Part shown: positions 43,879 through 53,269 of the stretch, piece by piece
Layout of the letters: each line of letters starts with the position of its first letter
Position numbering within the stretch: the stretch's first letter is position 1
NCBI RefSeq assembly: GCF_001561955.1
Contig: NZ_CP014223.1
Location: 682,001 to 746,000 of the forward strand
Source: Anaerotignum propionicum DSM 1682
Lineage (GTDB): Bacteria; Bacillota; Clostridia; Lachnospirales; Anaerotignaceae
Direction: 5' to 3'
DNA: 64,000 bases
The notes under the pieces: model-generated
The model's database searches: none
What the model was told of the DNA's origin: nothing
Seen by the model: only the letters and a program-made list of their open reading frames with translations
Made by a program: the position numbers and the translations under genes

Positions 43879-46712
43879 ATGAAGGATAAAATTGTAATTC
43901 GGGGAGCGAGGGAGCACAATTTAAAAAATGTGGACCTTACTATCCCAAGAGATAAACTTGTTGTTTTCACTGGGGTCAGCGGTTCGGGAAAAAGCTCCTT
44001 GGCCTTTGATACCCTTTATGCAGAAGGGCAGAGACGGTATGTTGAGTCTCTGTCCTCTTATGCACGGCAATTTTTAGGGCAGATGGAAAAACCTGATGTT
44101 GATTTGATTGAAGGGCTTTCTCCTGCCATTTCAATAGACCAAAAGACCACGAGTCATAACCCCCGTTCTACTGTGGGGACCGTAACTGAGATTTATGATT
44201 ATTTGCGTTTGCTTTATGCAAGAATTGGTATACCTCATTGCCCGAAGTGTGGAAAAGAGGTTAAAAAGCAGACCATTGACCAGATCGTAGACCGTATTTT
44301 AGAATTGCCGGAACGGTCGAAGCTACAGCTTCTTGCCCCTGTTGTGCGTGGACGCAAGGGGGAGCACGTAAAGCTTTTAGAGGATGCTAAAAAAAGTGGA
44401 TATGTGCGTGTGCGTGTGGATGGCAACCTATATGACCTTTCGGAAAAACTTGAGCTTGAGAAAAATAAAAAACATACCATAGAAATTGTGGTTGACCGTT
44501 TAGTGGTAAAAGAAGGTATACAGAAGCGTTTGACAGAATCCATTGAGACAGTAACCAGTTTGACAGGGGGACTTTTGGTCGTGGACGTAAATCAAGGAGA
44601 AGAGGAATTGGTGTTTAGCCAAAACTTTTCATGCCCTGACTGCGGCATAGATTTAATGGAGATTGAACCACGATTATTTTCCTTTAATAATCCCAGTGGT
44701 GCATGCCCCACTTGTACCGGCTTAGGCATGCAAATGAAATTTGATGAAAACCTGATTGTGCCCAATGACAGCCTTAGTATCTTAAAAGGAGCCATTGTTG
44801 CCCCAGGATATAATTCTATTTCTGCAAAGGACAGCATGAGTCGTGTTTTGTTTGAAGCTTTGGCAGAGCGTTATAACTTCTCTCTGGAAACACCCTTTAA
44901 AGACCTTCCAGAAAAGATTAAAAAAATAATTTTTATGGTACTGGCGGTGAAAAGCTTCGCATTACCTATACAAACTATCGGGGAACAGGTACTTATGATT
45001 ACGAATACGACGGTCTGATTAACAATTTACAGCGCAGATATAACGAGACCTCAGAGGGGATGCGGGGAGAATATGAGGAATATATGACCAATATTCAGTG
45101 CCCAGATTGCCATGGGCAACGTTTGCGTCCCGAGGTTCTTGCCATCACTGTAGGGGGAAAGAATATTTCTCAATTGACAAAGCTTTCTGTAGCAGAGATA
45201 CAAACGTTTTTCAGAGAGCTTGTTTTAAGTGGACGAGAAGAAATGATCGGCCAGCGTATTTTAAAGGAAGTCAATGCCAGAATTGGATTTTTGATGGACG
45301 TAGGTCTGGAGTATCTTACCCTTTCCCGGGCGGCAGGTACCCTCTCCGGCGGTGAAGCACAGAGGATTCGTCTTGCTACCCAAATTGGTTCGGGCTTGGT
45401 TGGTGTTGTATATATTTTGGACGAGCCAAGCATTGGATTACATCAAAGGGACAACGATAAACTCTTAAAATCTCTACAACACCTTCGGGATATTGGAAAT
45501 TCTTTAATTGTTGTTGAGCATGATGAGGATACTATGTATGCGGCAGATTGCATTGTGGACATTGGCCCCGGTGCCGGTAAAGATGGCGGAGAGGTAATTT
45601 GTGTAGGCAGTGTTGAAGAAATTAAGGCGTGTGAGCGTTCGGTTACGGGGGACTATCTCAGCGGCAGGAGAAGAATCGAAGTGCCAAAAACACGAAGAAA
45701 ATTCGAATCAGAGCATGTGATTCAAATTAGAGGTGCTGGGGAAAACAATTTGAAAAATATTGATGTTGACATTCCATTGGGCATATTCACCTGTGTAACA
45801 GGAGTCAGCGGTTCAGGGAAAAGCTCATTGGTCAATGAAATATTATATAAGCGTTTGGCGAGAGATTTAAACCGCGCTAAGCTTCGTCCCGGTGTCCATG
45901 AAGAAATGATTGGTCATGAGGTGCTGGATAAAGTAATAGACATTGACCAATCACCCATTGGGCGTACGCCAAGAAGCAATCCTGCAACTTATACAGGCGT
46001 TTTCGATTTAATCCGTGATGTATTTACCCAAACCACTGAGGCAAAAATGAGAGGGTATCAAAAGGGTCGATTCAGTTTTAATGTGAAGGGTGGACGTTGC
46101 GAGGCGTGCGCCGGAGATGGAATTATTAAAATAGAAATGCATTTTTTACCCGATATTTATGTGCCTTGCGAGGTTTGCCAAGGAAAGCGATATAACCGTG
46201 AAACTTTAGAGGTAAAGTATAAAGGAAAAAGCATTTCCGATGTGCTGGAAATGACAGTGGAAGAAGCTTTGGCATTTTTTGAAAACATCCCTCGCATTAA
46301 ATCGAAGCTTCAGACCCTTAATGATGTTGGCTTATCCTATGTTCGGTTGGGGCAGTCTTCCACAACCCTTTCCGGTGGTGAAGCCCAAAGGGTAAAGCTT
46401 GCCACGGAGCTAAGCAAGAAAAGCACCGGGCGTACCATGTATATTTTAGATGAACCTACAACAGGCCTGCATACTGCGGATGTGCACAAATTAGTACAAA
46501 TTCTTCAACAGTTAGCCGAAGGCGGTAACACAGTTGTAGTCATTGAGCACAACCTTGATGTGATTAAAACGGCGGATTACATTATTGACTTGGGGCCAGA
46601 GGGTGGCGATAAAGGCGGAATGGTGATTGCCAAGGGTACCCCTGAGGATATATGCAAGGTTGCCAAATCTTATACAGGAAAGTATTTGAAGAGTTTTATA
46701 GAGAAGGGTTAA
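43879..46712 (+). pseudogene. uvrA: UvrABC system protein A, one frame break
   Basis: The damage-sensing ABC ATPase of excision repair. The first frame (43879-45018) has Walker [10 protein letters not shown] (residues 32-39), the Zn cysteine pair CPKCGKEV and the CPDCGIDL insertion. The second frame has CPDCHGQRL, the signature [23 protein letters not shown], a second Walker [19 protein letters not shown], and [11 protein letters not shown] with LDEPTTGLH. The frame changes near 44920-44934. Adding one base to the A7 or T5 run restores [18 protein letters not shown], the family-typical join, and a 944-residue protein. AAGGAGG precedes the ATG. It is either a sequencing error or a recent mutation. 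Confidence 0.92.
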
Positions 46713-46724
46713 AGAGCATAAATC

Positions 46725-46764
46725 GGTAGGAAAATCAGATTATTTGATTTTTCCTGCCTTTTTT
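46725..46764 (+). terminator. Terminator after uvrA
   Basis: GGTAGGAAAATCA pairs with TGATTTTTCCTGCC with one bulge, followed by TTTTTTG. Confidence 0.82.
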
Positions 46765-46809
46765 GTTATAATTCGGAAAAAAGGTTTATGTACAAAAGAA
46801 ATGTTTATA

Positions 46810-46838
46810 TTGACAAGTTGTTTAGAAATCATTACCAT
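46810..46838 (+). promoter_or_regulatory. Promoter of the 46874 gene
   Basis: TTGACA (46810-46815), 17 bases, TACCAT (46833-46838). Confidence 0.6.
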
Positions 46839-46873
46839 AAGATTATAAGATTTTTGGGTGAGTGGAGGAAGAT

Positions 46874-47179
46874 ATGGCTAAGGGAAAAGAACCGGTACAG
46901 GGTTTTGTACAGGCAAGTAAAAGAGTAACAGATTTATTTGGCTGCGAGGGCGATTTCTTTTTAAAGCCTCTTTTAGATATTGAGTGGACGGTGCGTCGAG
47001 ATGATGATTTTTACTTCCTCTGTTATTGGTTAGAAAACGGCAAAAAGGTTGAAGCGGTAATCGTGAAGAAAAACGGGGAGCCGTTGATATATAAAACGAA
47101 AGATTACTCTATGGTCGTAGCGATTGATTGTGTTAAAATTGGGTTTGTTTTTAGTAATGATAAAAACATTTCCCAATAA
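46874..47179 (+). CDS. Small hypothetical protein
   Basis: A 101-residue soluble protein, MAKGKEPVQGFVQASKRVTDLFGCEG at the start, then alternating hydrophobic and charged residues (WTVRRDDDFYFLCYWLENGKKVEAVIVKKNGEP) suggesting a small beta-rich fold. No family was recognised. GGAGG lies 5 bases before ATG 46874. It shares direction with the SSB-like gene, but a 150-base gap lies between. Confidence 0.65.
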   Translation: MAKGKEPVQGFVQASKRVTDLFGCEGDFFLKPLLDIEWTVRRDDDFYFLCYWLENGKKVEAVIVKKNGEPLIYKTKDYSMVVAIDCVKIGFVFSNDKNISQ

Positions 47180-47330
47180 TAATGGCTAGGATATCAGCGA
47201 ACGTACCTGAAGGAGGCCTTGAAGAGTTTTTTTTTATATGGACTTCTAAAGGTTTGTTTTTTTGCGTAAACTGAAATACAGAAGGAAGCAATGTCGATGC
47301 AAAAATCGGCATAGAAAAGGGGAGAAAGCG

Positions 47331-47996
47331 ATGCATATGGATGGATTGCCGGAAAACAACAGTGTTGCCATTGCCGGTAAAATCGTGGAGGAATGTGTCT
47401 TTAGCCACGAGGTTTATGGAGAGGGCTTCTATACGTTTAAGATAGCATCTGAGCGTCTTAGTGATCAGGCTGACATCCTTCCGATCACCGTCTCGGAAAG
47501 GTTGATAGATAAAGAACAGCTGAAAGCAGGCACTTGCGTAGATGTGATGGGACAACTTCGCAGCTATAATAATTATAACAGCAAAAAGAACAGGCTTGTG
47601 CTTACTATTTTTGCCAGAGAAATTCGTCTGATGTCTGAGGAAGAAAAAAAGAATGAAAATCAAATTTTTTTGAATGGTTTTATCTGTAAAGAGCCAATTT
47701 ATAGAAAGACACCTTTTGGTCGGGAAATTTCAGATATTTTGGTTGCTGTAAACCGTGCATACAATAAGTCTGACTATATTCCCTGCATTGTTTGGGGGCG
47801 TAATGCAAGATATATGGCAAATTTAAAGGTAGGAGAAAATATCAAGGTTTGGGGTAGAGTGCAAAGCAGAAGTTATCAGAAAAAAACGGGCGATTTGATT
47901 GAAGAGAGAGTTGCCTATGAAGTTTCAGTTTCAAAAATTGAGATTCCCCATACGGATGAGAAAACAAAAACAGTTGAAGATACTACCGAAGAATAG
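47331..47996 (+). CDS. ssb: SSB-like protein with two OB folds
   Basis: A 221-residue protein that appears to hold two single-strand-binding OB domains. Domain 1 spans ~1-105 (NNSVAIAGKIVEECVFSHEVYGEGFYTFKIASERLS). Domain 2 spans ~110-205 (NQIFLNGFICKEPIYRKTPFGREISDILVAVNRAYNKSDYIPCIVWGRNARYMANLKVGENIKVWGRVQSR). The second domain is the closer match to ordinary SSB. There is no acidic DDDIPF-type tail, so a specialised rather than general SSB is likely. GGGGAG lies 6 bases before ATG 47331. The stop lies 17 bases before the next gene. Confidence 0.8.
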   Translation: MHMDGLPENNSVAIAGKIVEECVFSHEVYGEGFYTFKIASERLSDQADILPITVSERLIDKEQLKAGTCVDVMGQLRSYNNYNSKKNRLVLTIFAREIRLMSEEEKKNENQIFLNGFICKEPIYRKTPFGREISDILVAVNRAYNKSDYIPCIVWGRNARYMANLKVGENIKVWGRVQSRSYQKKTGDLIEERVAYEVSVSKIEIPHTDEKTKTVEDTTEE

Positions 47997-48013
47997 CAGG
48001 AGTTGAATATTAA

Positions 48014-48499
48014 GTGAGACGTGGACAGATTTGCGTTTATTATGGCGCGGGCAAAGGAAAAACCTGTGTGGCTGTTGGCAGAGGGCTAAGAGCGATTGGG
48101 GACGATTTGCGTGTTGTGATGATACAATTTATGGATTATCATAATAGCAAGGAAATAGAGTTGCTGAAAAAGCTTGAGCCTGATTTTCGTATTTTTCGAT
48201 TTGAGAAAAATCGTGAAGAGCAGGAGTTTGATGAAACCGTTCGCAAGGAAATTAGCGGGGAAATAAAAAATGCTTTCAATTTTGCAAGAAAAATTGTAGA
48301 TACAGGGGAATGCGAGATGCTTCTGCTGGATGGCATTTTGGAGTGCATAAGAGAGGGTTTTTTGTCTGCTGAGCAATTGGACGAATTGTTGAATCGACGC
48401 CCTGATTACATGGATATTATTTTGACCGGGGACGCTTTGCCGCCAACCATAGCGGAGCGAGTAGATTGCATTTATCAGCTGAAGACTGAGAAACAGTAA
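48014..48499 (+). CDS. CobA/CobO-like P-loop adenosyltransferase, variant
   Basis: A 161-residue protein like corrinoid adenosyltransferase CobO/BtuR, which makes adenosylcobalamin from ATP. The P-loop GAGKGKT (residues 11-17) and RRPDYMDIILTGDALPPTIAERVD are conserved. Two positions differ: the usual Walker B LLLDE reads LLLDG, and TGR reads TGD. The active-site Glu loss may reduce activity or signal another job. It starts at GTG 48014 with AGGAG about 11 bases upstream and is likely co-transcribed with the SSB-like gene. Confidence 0.75.
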   Translation: MRRGQICVYYGAGKGKTCVAVGRGLRAIGDDLRVVMIQFMDYHNSKEIELLKKLEPDFRIFRFEKNREEQEFDETVRKEISGEIKNAFNFARKIVDTGECEMLLLDGILECIREGFLSAEQLDELLNRRPDYMDIILTGDALPPTIAERVDCIYQLKTEKQ

Positions 48500-48606
48500 G
48501 ACTTCCTCTAGGGCTTTATCTTTTGTATGGGTCAGGATAGACTCAATAGAAAAATCACTTTTAAAAGATGTTCTGTGTTTAAATTTAAATTTTTGGCAGT
48601 AAAATC

Positions 48607-48642
48607 ACCATCAAAATGTGTATACTTTTGGTGGTTTTTTTA
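48607..48642 (+). terminator. Terminator after the CobA-like gene
   Basis: ACCA-T-CAAAA (48607-48616) pairs with TTTTG-G-TGGT (48626-48635), then TTTTTT. Confidence 0.75.
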
Positions 48643-48885
48643 TGTTGTTTCGGATAAGAAGGAAAGAAATTCTTATATTGTGGTTTATCTGTAGCAAACT
48701 AAGAGATATAGAGTAACTGCGATTTTCTTAAGTTTATTAATCCTAACTATTATATGAGATATTTGTAATTCAAAATGATGGTGATTTTTAAACATATGTA
48801 GTGAAATCTATGAGAAACCTGTGTATAAGGTTTGACATCATGAACATTGGAGAATCAATACAGGAATATAAAATTTATTTGTGTG

Positions 48886-48944
48886 TTGACATATGAAAAT
48901 ATATATAATAATATATTAAATAGTTATATTTAGTATAACTATTT
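48886..48944 (+). promoter_or_regulatory. Strong -35 promoter overlapped by an 11-bp perfect dyad
   Basis: TTGACA (48886-48891), 17 bases, TAATAT (48909-48914). AAATAGTTATA (48918-48928) and TATAACTATTT (48934-48944) form a perfect dyad around five bases at the expected transcription start, a typical repressor-site position. Confidence 0.6.
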
Positions 48945-49481
48945 ATCGATGTGCGCATGTCTCTTGCAGTCGGAACCAGTAGGTGGTGATGTGAAAAAAA
49001 TAAATTGACGGAGAAAGAAATGGGGTTTAGTAAGAAGAAATGGATTTGATGCTGCCATTCTATGTCGAATTCTTCAATTTATAAAAAGGAAATGCAGAAG
49101 GTTAGCTGAGAGGCATAGGGATAGGACAAATGAAAGTACGGATGATATTAGAAAGCAATTTATTTTGTCCTTATCTGTTTTAATATTTTTTTGCCAAAAT
49201 TTCACATAATCTTTTAGATTGGCATTATTTTAAACAGATATAGACAGTAGATCATTATTCAAAATGATTGATATATCCTGATTTCTCTATATTGCTAAAC
49301 GATACATAACCAATGTGCTTAAATCAACTAAATTAAGAAAGTTGCTTAAAACGCGAAGAAATAACAAGTGAGATGATTCATTTGGAGTGGCAACAGTAAC
49401 TTAAGTATGATTTTATGATGCAACAACAAAAGAATGAAGATTGAGTGCCAACAGCTGCACGATATCAGGGGAAAAATAGGG

Positions 49482-49525
49482 ACAGTGCCAGTGCTTTGGG
49501 ATGATGTGACTGACACTGTTTTTAT
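49482..49525 (+). terminator. Terminator of an unassigned transcript
   Basis: ACAGTG-C-CAGT (49482-49492) pairs with ACTG-A-CACTGT (49509-49519), followed by TTTTTA. No gene lies upstream within 980 bases. Confidence 0.72.
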
Positions 49526-49646
49526 TTATAGTAATAATCAACTGAGATATTTCAATCTGTTTCTGCTATTTCAGGTATGTAATATAGAATTTGAAATATA
49601 TGGACTTTAATGTATTGATGTTTATTGAATTGGATGCATAGCCAAT

Positions 49647-49686
49647 TAAAAAAAGCCCTTTTGTTATCTTAATAGGGGCTTTTTGT
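49647..49686 (-). terminator. Terminator of the asd-dapA-dapB operon
   Basis: On the minus strand AAAAAGCCCC pairs with GGGCTTTTT around an AT-rich loop, followed by a T7 run. Confidence 0.8.
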
Positions 49687-49691
49687 TTATA

Positions 49692-50444
49692 TTAAGCTAA
49701 GACATCTTTCATAGAATAAAGTCCGGGGCATTGTGAAGCCAAAAATTTTGCGGCTTTTACGGCACCAACTGCAAAAACCTCCCGGGAGGTGGCTTTATGG
49801 GTTAATTCAATTACTTCGTCTCTGCCCGCGAAAATAACGTCGTGGTCACCCACAATATTTCCACCTCGCACAGCGTGAATTCCGATTTCTTTACGGTCTC
49901 TTTTTTCATTTGTTTGAGAACGATCATAAACATAATGGAATTGTTGCTCCATTGCCTCGTTTATTGCATCAGCCAAAGCCATGGCAGTTCCACTGGGAGC
50001 ATCAATTTTTTGGTTATGATGCTTTTCAACGATTTCAATATCGAAATTTGCGTCATACAAAGCTTTTGCAGCCTTTTGAACTAACCCTATAAGCAAGTTT
50101 ATACCGATGGACATATTTGCTGATTTTAACACGGCAACGCTTTTTGAAGTTTCCTTTAGCAATTCCATAGTTTCGTCACTGAGAGCAGTGGTGCAGGCGA
50201 CAACAGGTATTTTTTTTGCTTTTGCAAACTCCAGTAGTGCTGGTACAGCCACTGCTGTAGAAAAGTCAATGATTACGTCGGCTTCAATATTACAGTCAGC
50301 AGGCGTTGGGAAAACAGGAAAATCAGCCTCAGGCACTCTGGGGTCAATACCTGCAACAATTTGGCAGTTGGCATCATTTGCTACGATTTCTGCCACAACC
50401 TGTCCCATTTTACCACCACAGCCATGCATGATAATATTAATCAT
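49692..50444 (-). CDS. dapB: 4-hydroxy-tetrahydrodipicolinate reductase
   Basis: Third enzyme of the lysine/diaminopimelate branch, reducing hydroxytetrahydrodipicolinate with NAD(P)H. The 250-residue protein has the nucleotide-binding HGCGGKMGQVVAEIV at the N-terminus, SANMSIGINL, the catalytic EKHHNQKIDAPSGTAMAL and a C-terminal GRDEVIELTHKATSREVFA. ATG 50444 has AAGGAG 8 bases upstream; an upstream GTG gives three more residues. It is last in the operon. The 200-base gap to dapA contains a hairpin that may reduce its transcription. Confidence 0.96.
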   Translation of the reverse strand: MINIIMHGCGGKMGQVVAEIVANDANCQIVAGIDPRVPEADFPVFPTPADCNIEADVIIDFSTAVAVPALLEFAKAKKIPVVACTTALSDETMELLKETSKSVAVLKSANMSIGINLLIGLVQKAAKALYDANFDIEIVEKHHNQKIDAPSGTAMALADAINEAMEQQFHYVYDRSQTNEKRDRKEIGIHAVRGGNIVGDHDVIFAGRDEVIELTHKATSREVFAVGAVKAAKFLASQCPGLYSMKDVLA

Positions 50445-50618
50445 ATAGTACACTCCTTTAAAATCAAACCTTATCCTGCTTTTTGAATGATATCCTTTTA
50501 TTAAGGAAATGAATCATTCTAAAGCTTGTCTTTTTCACTGACTAATGTCAGCGTCCATTGTAATATAACAATTTCCAAACCTACGTCTTGTCAGCATCTT
50601 ATGCACAAGGAAATCTGT

Positions 50619-50649
50619 TAAAATGCGGCAAAGAGATATCTTTGCCGCA
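50619..50649 (-). terminator. Attenuator-like hairpin between dapA and dapB
   Basis: TGCGGCAAAGA (50624-50634) and TCTTTGCCGCA (50639-50649) form a perfect 11-base stem, followed on the minus strand by TTTT. Confidence 0.7.
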
Positions 50650-50656
50650 AACGTCA

Positions 50657-51541
50657 TTATGAAATCAAACCGTAGTTTTTCATTGCTTTTTTTAATGTTT
50701 CCAGATTTTTGTCTTCCATAGCACAAAGAGGCATACGGCAAGGGCCTACCTCGTAACCCATTAAATCCAATGCTGTTTTTACAGGAATAGGATTTACCTC
50801 ACAGAACAGGGCAGAAATCAGCTCGATTGCACCCAATTGCAATGCGATGGAACCCTTTAGATCACCCTCGAAGAATTTAACAACCATATCATGGGTTTCT
50901 TTTGGAGCAATGTTAGACAAAACAGAAATGACACCTTTACCGCCTAAAGAGAGGATAGGGAGGATTTGATCATCATTACCGCTGTAAATATCAAAGTCAG
51001 GACCAACAAGAGCTGCAATTTCAGCTACTTGAGACAGGTTGCCGCTTGCTTCTTTTACTGCCACAATATTTTTTACCTTGGACAGTTCTAACACTGTTTT
51101 AGGAGTGATATTGCAACCTGTACGCCCGGGAACATTATACAGAATGATGGGGATAGATAAACTTTCCGCAACAGCAGTATAATGGAGAATCAGACCTTTC
51201 TGGGTAGCCTTATTGTAATAAGGGGTTACCAATAAAACCGCATCAGCCCCTGCAGTTTCGCAACCTTTTGCCAATTCGATGCAGTGTGCTGTGTCGTTAC
51301 TGCCTGCACCTGCAATAACAGGGACTCTGCCTTTTACAACCTCAACTGCGTAGCGTACGCATTCAATTTGTACTTCATCGGAAAGAGTGGATGCTTCACC
51401 TGTTGTTCCGCAAATAATCAAGGCATCGGTGTCGTTGGCAAGCTGGAACTCAATTAATTCTTTCATTTTTTCGAAATTAACAGTACCGTCGGGAAATGTA
51501 GGCGTAACCAAAGCAACACCTGCGCCTGTAAAAATTGACAT
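50657..51541 (-). CDS. dapA: 4-hydroxy-tetrahydrodipicolinate synthase
   Basis: Condenses pyruvate and aspartate semialdehyde, committing carbon to lysine and cell-wall diaminopimelate. The 294-residue TIM-barrel shows the Schiff-base lysine K163 in AVKEASGN, Y135 in LYNVPGRTG, and CGTTGEASTL near the N-terminus. GGAGG lies 10 bases before the ATG. It is co-transcribed with asd upstream and is controlled by the lysine riboswitch. Confidence 0.97.
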   Translation of the reverse strand: MSIFTGAGVALVTPTFPDGTVNFEKMKELIEFQLANDTDALIICGTTGEASTLSDEVQIECVRYAVEVVKGRVPVIAGAGSNDTAHCIELAKGCETAGADAVLLVTPYYNKATQKGLILHYTAVAESLSIPIILYNVPGRTGCNITPKTVLELSKVKNIVAVKEASGNLSQVAEIAALVGPDFDIYSGNDDQILPILSLGGKGVISVLSNIAPKETHDMVVKFFEGDLKGSIALQLGAIELISALFCEVNPIPVKTALDLMGYEVGPCRMPLCAMEDKNLETLKKAMKNYGLIS

Positions 51542-51578
51542 AATGCAAGCACCTCCAAAATTTTAAATAGGATATTAG

Positions 51579-52577
51579 TTAAGCGTTCATGTTTTTAATA
51601 ATTTCCTCTGCAATTTGAACTGCATTTGTAGCCGCACCCTTGCGGATATTATCTGCAACCACCCAGAGGTTTACTCCGTTTTCTACACTGTCGTCACGAC
51701 GAACACGACCGATAAAAACTTCATCATGTCCCGTTGCACTTTGTGCTAAAGGATATTCATTATTCATAGAATCATTCATCATAACGATGCCGGGAGCATT
51801 TTTTAATGTTTCAATCAGTTCAGCTAAATCGAAAGGATTTTCCAATTCTACATTTATAGATTCGCTGTGTGAATTGAAAACTGGTACACGTACTGTTGTA
51901 GCTGTTACTTTCAGGTTGTCATTATGAAGCATTTTTCTGGTTTCGTTTACCATTTTCATTTCTTCTTTTGTATATCCATTATCTAAGAATACATCAATAT
52001 GGGGTAAGCAGTTGTTTGCAATAGGATGGGGGAATTTCTGTGGTGCTTCTCCCTTTATGCCATTTTCAAGATCCATCCAACCTGCAAGCCCTGCACCGCT
52101 AACTGCCTGATAGGTTGAGTATACAACACGCTTAATTTTATATTTTTCATCTAAGGGCTTTAATGCAACCACTGCTTGAATGGTAGAACAGTTTGGATTT
52201 GCAATTATATTTTTGTGCCAAGAGATATCCTCAGCATTCACCTCAGGTACAATAAGAGGAACTTCCGGATCCATTCGCCACTGAGAGCTGTTATCAATTA
52301 CAATACAACCATGAGCCGCAGCAATGGGTGCAAATTTTTCGCTGGTACTGCCACCTGCGGAAAACAGCGCAATGTCAATGGGTTTATCAAAGGAATTTTC
52401 CGTTAACTCCTCAACAATATAATCTTTTCCATTGAAAGTTATTGTTTTTCCTGCGGAACGGCTGGAGGCCATAACATAGAAATTTTCAATGGGAAGCTGT
52501 CTTTCCTCCAAAACTTTTAAAAATGTTCGACCGACCATTCCTGTCGCGCCAACAACTGCTAGATTAATTTTTTTCAT
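51579..52577 (-). CDS. asd: Aspartate-semialdehyde dehydrogenase
   Basis: Reduces aspartyl phosphate to aspartate semialdehyde, the branch point for lysine, threonine and methionine. The 332-residue chain has VGATGMVGRTFLKVLEER for NADP binding, NSSQWRMDPEVPLIVPEVN, the catalytic C130 in ANPNCSTIQ, and SGAGLAGWMDLENG. GGAAG precedes the ATG. It is first in the operon and lies about 290 bases after the riboswitch terminator, so the leader is long. Confidence 0.96.
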   Translation of the reverse strand: MKKINLAVVGATGMVGRTFLKVLEERQLPIENFYVMASSRSAGKTITFNGKDYIVEELTENSFDKPIDIALFSAGGSTSEKFAPIAAAHGCIVIDNSSQWRMDPEVPLIVPEVNAEDISWHKNIIANPNCSTIQAVVALKPLDEKYKIKRVVYSTYQAVSGAGLAGWMDLENGIKGEAPQKFPHPIANNCLPHIDVFLDNGYTKEEMKMVNETRKMLHNDNLKVTATTVRVPVFNSHSESINVELENPFDLAELIETLKNAPGIVMMNDSMNNEYPLAQSATGHDEVFIGRVRRDDSVENGVNLWVVADNIRKGAATNAVQIAEEIIKNMNA

Positions 52578-52871
52578 TTCAAACTTCCTTCTTTCTTTAT
52601 TATAATAATGTAAAATATGTGAGTATGTGCGAAGAAACGAAAACTTTCAAATAGAATACCTAATAGCTTTGACAAATCATCCAATCATGTTAGCAAAAAT
52701 TCTTATTCTTCTAGAGATAAGGTATGTATTTTCCATGCAATTGCAATAAAGCAGTATGCAATGGAATATGAAGGTTGATTGGAGTGCCTTTTGATCAGTA
52801 TCACTATTTTAAAGTGTTATGCCCAAATTCTTCGCTTTTGCGGTATTTGTTCTAAAGTCAAGTTTTGCCGG
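52578..52871 (-). other. Leader between riboswitch terminator and asd
   Basis: Read-through from the lysine riboswitch must cross this region. No gene or second regulatory element was recognised. Confidence 0.5.
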
Positions 52872-52901
52872 AAAAACAAAAAGAGCCGGCAAGCGCCGAC
52901 T
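52872..52901 (-). terminator. Lysine-riboswitch terminator
   Basis: On the minus strand AGTCGGC pairs with GCCGGCT (one T-G pair) around GCTT, followed by CTTTTTGTTTTT. Confidence 0.85.
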
Positions 52902-52949
52902 TTTAAATTTTGCATACAACAAAAAAATGATAATGCAAAAAAGAAAGTT

Positions 52950-53118
52950 TCGTAGCGCTCCACTGGTGATACCAATGACAGTTGGACGGCTATTAACCGG
53001 ACAACCAGAGAAAAAAAGATAAGGCATCTTCTCTCTTCGGCGTTTACCCCTTTCGGCGGACGGCCTTTATCCCTTATGATATTCGCCCGTGTACTCATGA
53101 AAAACGCACCTCTACTTT
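52950..53118 (-). ncRNA. Lysine riboswitch (L-box) of the asd-dapA-dapB operon
   Basis: On the minus strand the hallmark blocks appear in order: AGAGGTGCG at ~53105-53113, then ATGAGTA, GAAAGGGG...GCCGAAG, CTGGTT, AACTGTCATTGG, and the closing GGAGCGCTAC. These match the conserved core of L-box RNAs. Lysine binding should favour the terminator at 52872-52901 and switch the operon off. The promoter at 53141-53169 lies just upstream. Confidence 0.93.
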
Positions 53119-53140
53119 TAGAACTATTTACTTAATCCAT

Positions 53141-53169
53141 AGTCTACCATCAGAAAGGGAATCTGTCAA
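53141..53169 (-). promoter_or_regulatory. Promoter of the lysine riboswitch/asd operon
   Basis: On the minus strand: TTGACA, 17 bases, TAGACT, with the start expected about 15 bases before the riboswitch. Confidence 0.8.
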
Positions 53170-53269
53170 ATGATTTTCGTTCATGGACAATATTTTTTTT
53201 CACAGGGACATAGGTTGTAAAAAAAATAAAAAATGGGCAATACTGAAAAAAAGAAGGGAGTTTTATAAA

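Larger units (their letters stand above)
48643..49646. other. Long gene-free region with promoter, operator and terminator
   Basis: No open frame of gene quality is present in about 1 kb. It holds the promoter-operator at 48886-48944, AGGTGG before a GTG at 48991 that meets a stop after five codons, an otherwise open stretch to ~49208 without a start, and the terminator at 49482-49525. The layout suggests a lost gene or a non-coding transcript of roughly 600 bases. Confidence 0.45.

Noticed and set aside
49009-49208. 66-codon plus-strand stretch without stops after the orphan promoter
   Set aside because: No start codon in frame and no recognised motif; kept only as possible gene debris in the orphan-promoter finding.
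52809-53098. Overlapping 67-93 codon frames on both strands
   Set aside because: They lie within the lysine riboswitch and its terminator, whose conserved RNA blocks explain the sequence better.
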